From Winogradskyella sp. (GTDB lineage Bacteria > Bacteroidota > Bacteroidia > Flavobacteriales > Flavobacteriaceae), in contig NZ_RHLG01000004.1 in NCBI RefSeq assembly GCF_003712105.1, forward strand, positions 248,001-312,000: a DNA stretch of 64,000 nt, read 5' to 3'. A program made the position numbers and the translations under genes. Each line of letters starts with the position of its first letter. The first letter of the stretch is position 1. Positions 63,487 through 64,000 of this stretch are shown here, piece by piece. The notes under the pieces are model-generated. The model had not been told where the DNA came from. It was given only the letters and a program-made list of their open reading frames with translations, and did not search any database.

Positions 63487-64000
63487 ATGAATCCTTTTTC
63501 CTCCTCGTACAATACGGATAAAACTGATGATTTATTAATTGAAGAAATATTGAAAGGAGATAAGAAATCCTTAAATAGTCTTATACAAAAACATCAACCT
63601 TTTATATATAACATTGCTTGGAAAATGATTGGCGATTCTGTGGAAGCACAGGATCTGACTCAAGAAGCATTATTAAAAATAGTTTCTAATTTAAGCTCAT
63701 TCAAAGGTAAAAGTACATTTAGAACATGGGCCTATCAAATCGTTTGGAATCACTTTTTAAATATGACTAATAAACCTAAAACACCTTTTCAAGATAACTT
63801 TGAGGATTTAGGTAACGCTCTAGATAATGCTCCAAGTTTTGACATTTCTTTAGAAGAACAAGAAGCTAAGAAAGCAGAGATTAGAGAAGTTCGTTTGCAA
63901 TGCCTTTCAGGTATGTTGCTTTGCTTAACCAAGGAACAAAGATTGGTTTATATTATCGGAGATATTTTTGATGCAGACCATAATATAGGTTCTGAAATAA
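63487..64000 (+). CDS. ECF-type RNA polymerase sigma factor (3' end outside window)
   Basis: The frame opens at ATG 63487 and stays open to the right edge (171 residues seen). Region 2 is clear: LNSLIQKHQPFIYNIAWKM and EAQDLTQEALLKIVSNLSSF, then FRTWAYQIVWNHFLNMT. A region-4-like start follows (LLCLTKEQRLVYIIGDIFD). ECF sigma factors direct RNA polymerase to small regulons. Whether an anti-sigma follows cannot be seen. Confidence 0.88.
   Translation, partial: MNPFSSSYNTDKTDDLLIEEILKGDKKSLNSLIQKHQPFIYNIAWKMIGDSVEAQDLTQEALLKIVSNLSSFKGKSTFRTWAYQIVWNHFLNMTNKPKTPFQDNFEDLGNALDNAPSFDISLEEQEAKKAEIREVRLQCLSGMLLCLTKEQRLVYIIGDIFDADHNIGSEI

Overview
The window is a stretch of chromosome from a gliding, AT-rich member of the Bacteroidota, almost certainly family Flavobacteriaceae. 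The evidence is a contiguous gldKLMN locus (type IX secretion and gliding), two large secreted proteins ending in type A and type B type IX sorting domains, an exosortase F pair, a family of GTG/TTG/ATG starts preceded by the Bacteroidota -7 element TAnnTTTG, and typical flavobacterial gene orders (miaB - sigma-54 activator - lptE - TPR - secG - groES - groEL; mreBCD - pbp2 - rodA). No insertion sequence, CRISPR array, rRNA or prophage was seen. The only RNA gene found is an initiator tRNA-Met.

Layout. 1-2122 (+): the tail of a MerR regulator, then LemA and two TPM-domain proteins. 2127-11242 (mostly -): a C-type-lectin adhesin with a type B sorting domain, the GTPases Der and Era, a small SPOUT RNA methyltransferase and a 1120-residue BNR/sortilin-like secreted protein. 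11243-16900: a sparse accessory stretch holding an outer-membrane beta-barrel (DUF481), a DRGH nuclease, a convergent LytTR response regulator and LytS-type kinase (the kinase apparently lacks its 5' end), a partial copy of the tRNA 3' end, tRNA-fMet and a leucine-rich-repeat protein. 17030-22975 (-): an RND efflux operon (adaptor, pump, TolC) with a small zinc-ribbon-like protein. 23037-26508: an ABC-F ATPase, a DUF983 protein and an FAD oxidoreductase. 26604-35113 (-): topA, a degenerate arginase-fold protein, then gldK, gldL, gldM, gldN, closed by a strong terminator. 35351-41982 (+): miaB to groEL.

42055-46928 (-) holds the most unusual system. It has a cyclase-like/SRPBCC gene broken at a run of eight T, a cytoplasmic FlgO-like/TPR/LytTR regulator translationally coupled to it, and a nearby operon encoding a tandem ferredoxin-fold lipoprotein and an AhpD-like protein. 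A 15-base box (TGWAGTNAATGGGAA) occurs three times, and in two promoters it lies 27 or 28 bases upstream of the -7 element. This suggests one LytTR-controlled regulon.

47026-52884: a TfoX-like/AlkD pair (+), then on the minus strand a probable metal-handling group (HYC_CC_PP protein, TonB receptor, HMA protein) and exosortase F with its partner, and a GAF-type methionine sulfoxide reductase (+). 52891-55468 (-): tandem paralogous MacB/FtsX-type permeases. 55614-64000 (+): purH, the rod-shape/elongasome operon mreB-mreC-mreD-pbp2-rodA, a DinB-like protein and the start of an ECF sigma factor that runs off the window.

All identifications are by reading motifs and family resemblance; no database search was possible.
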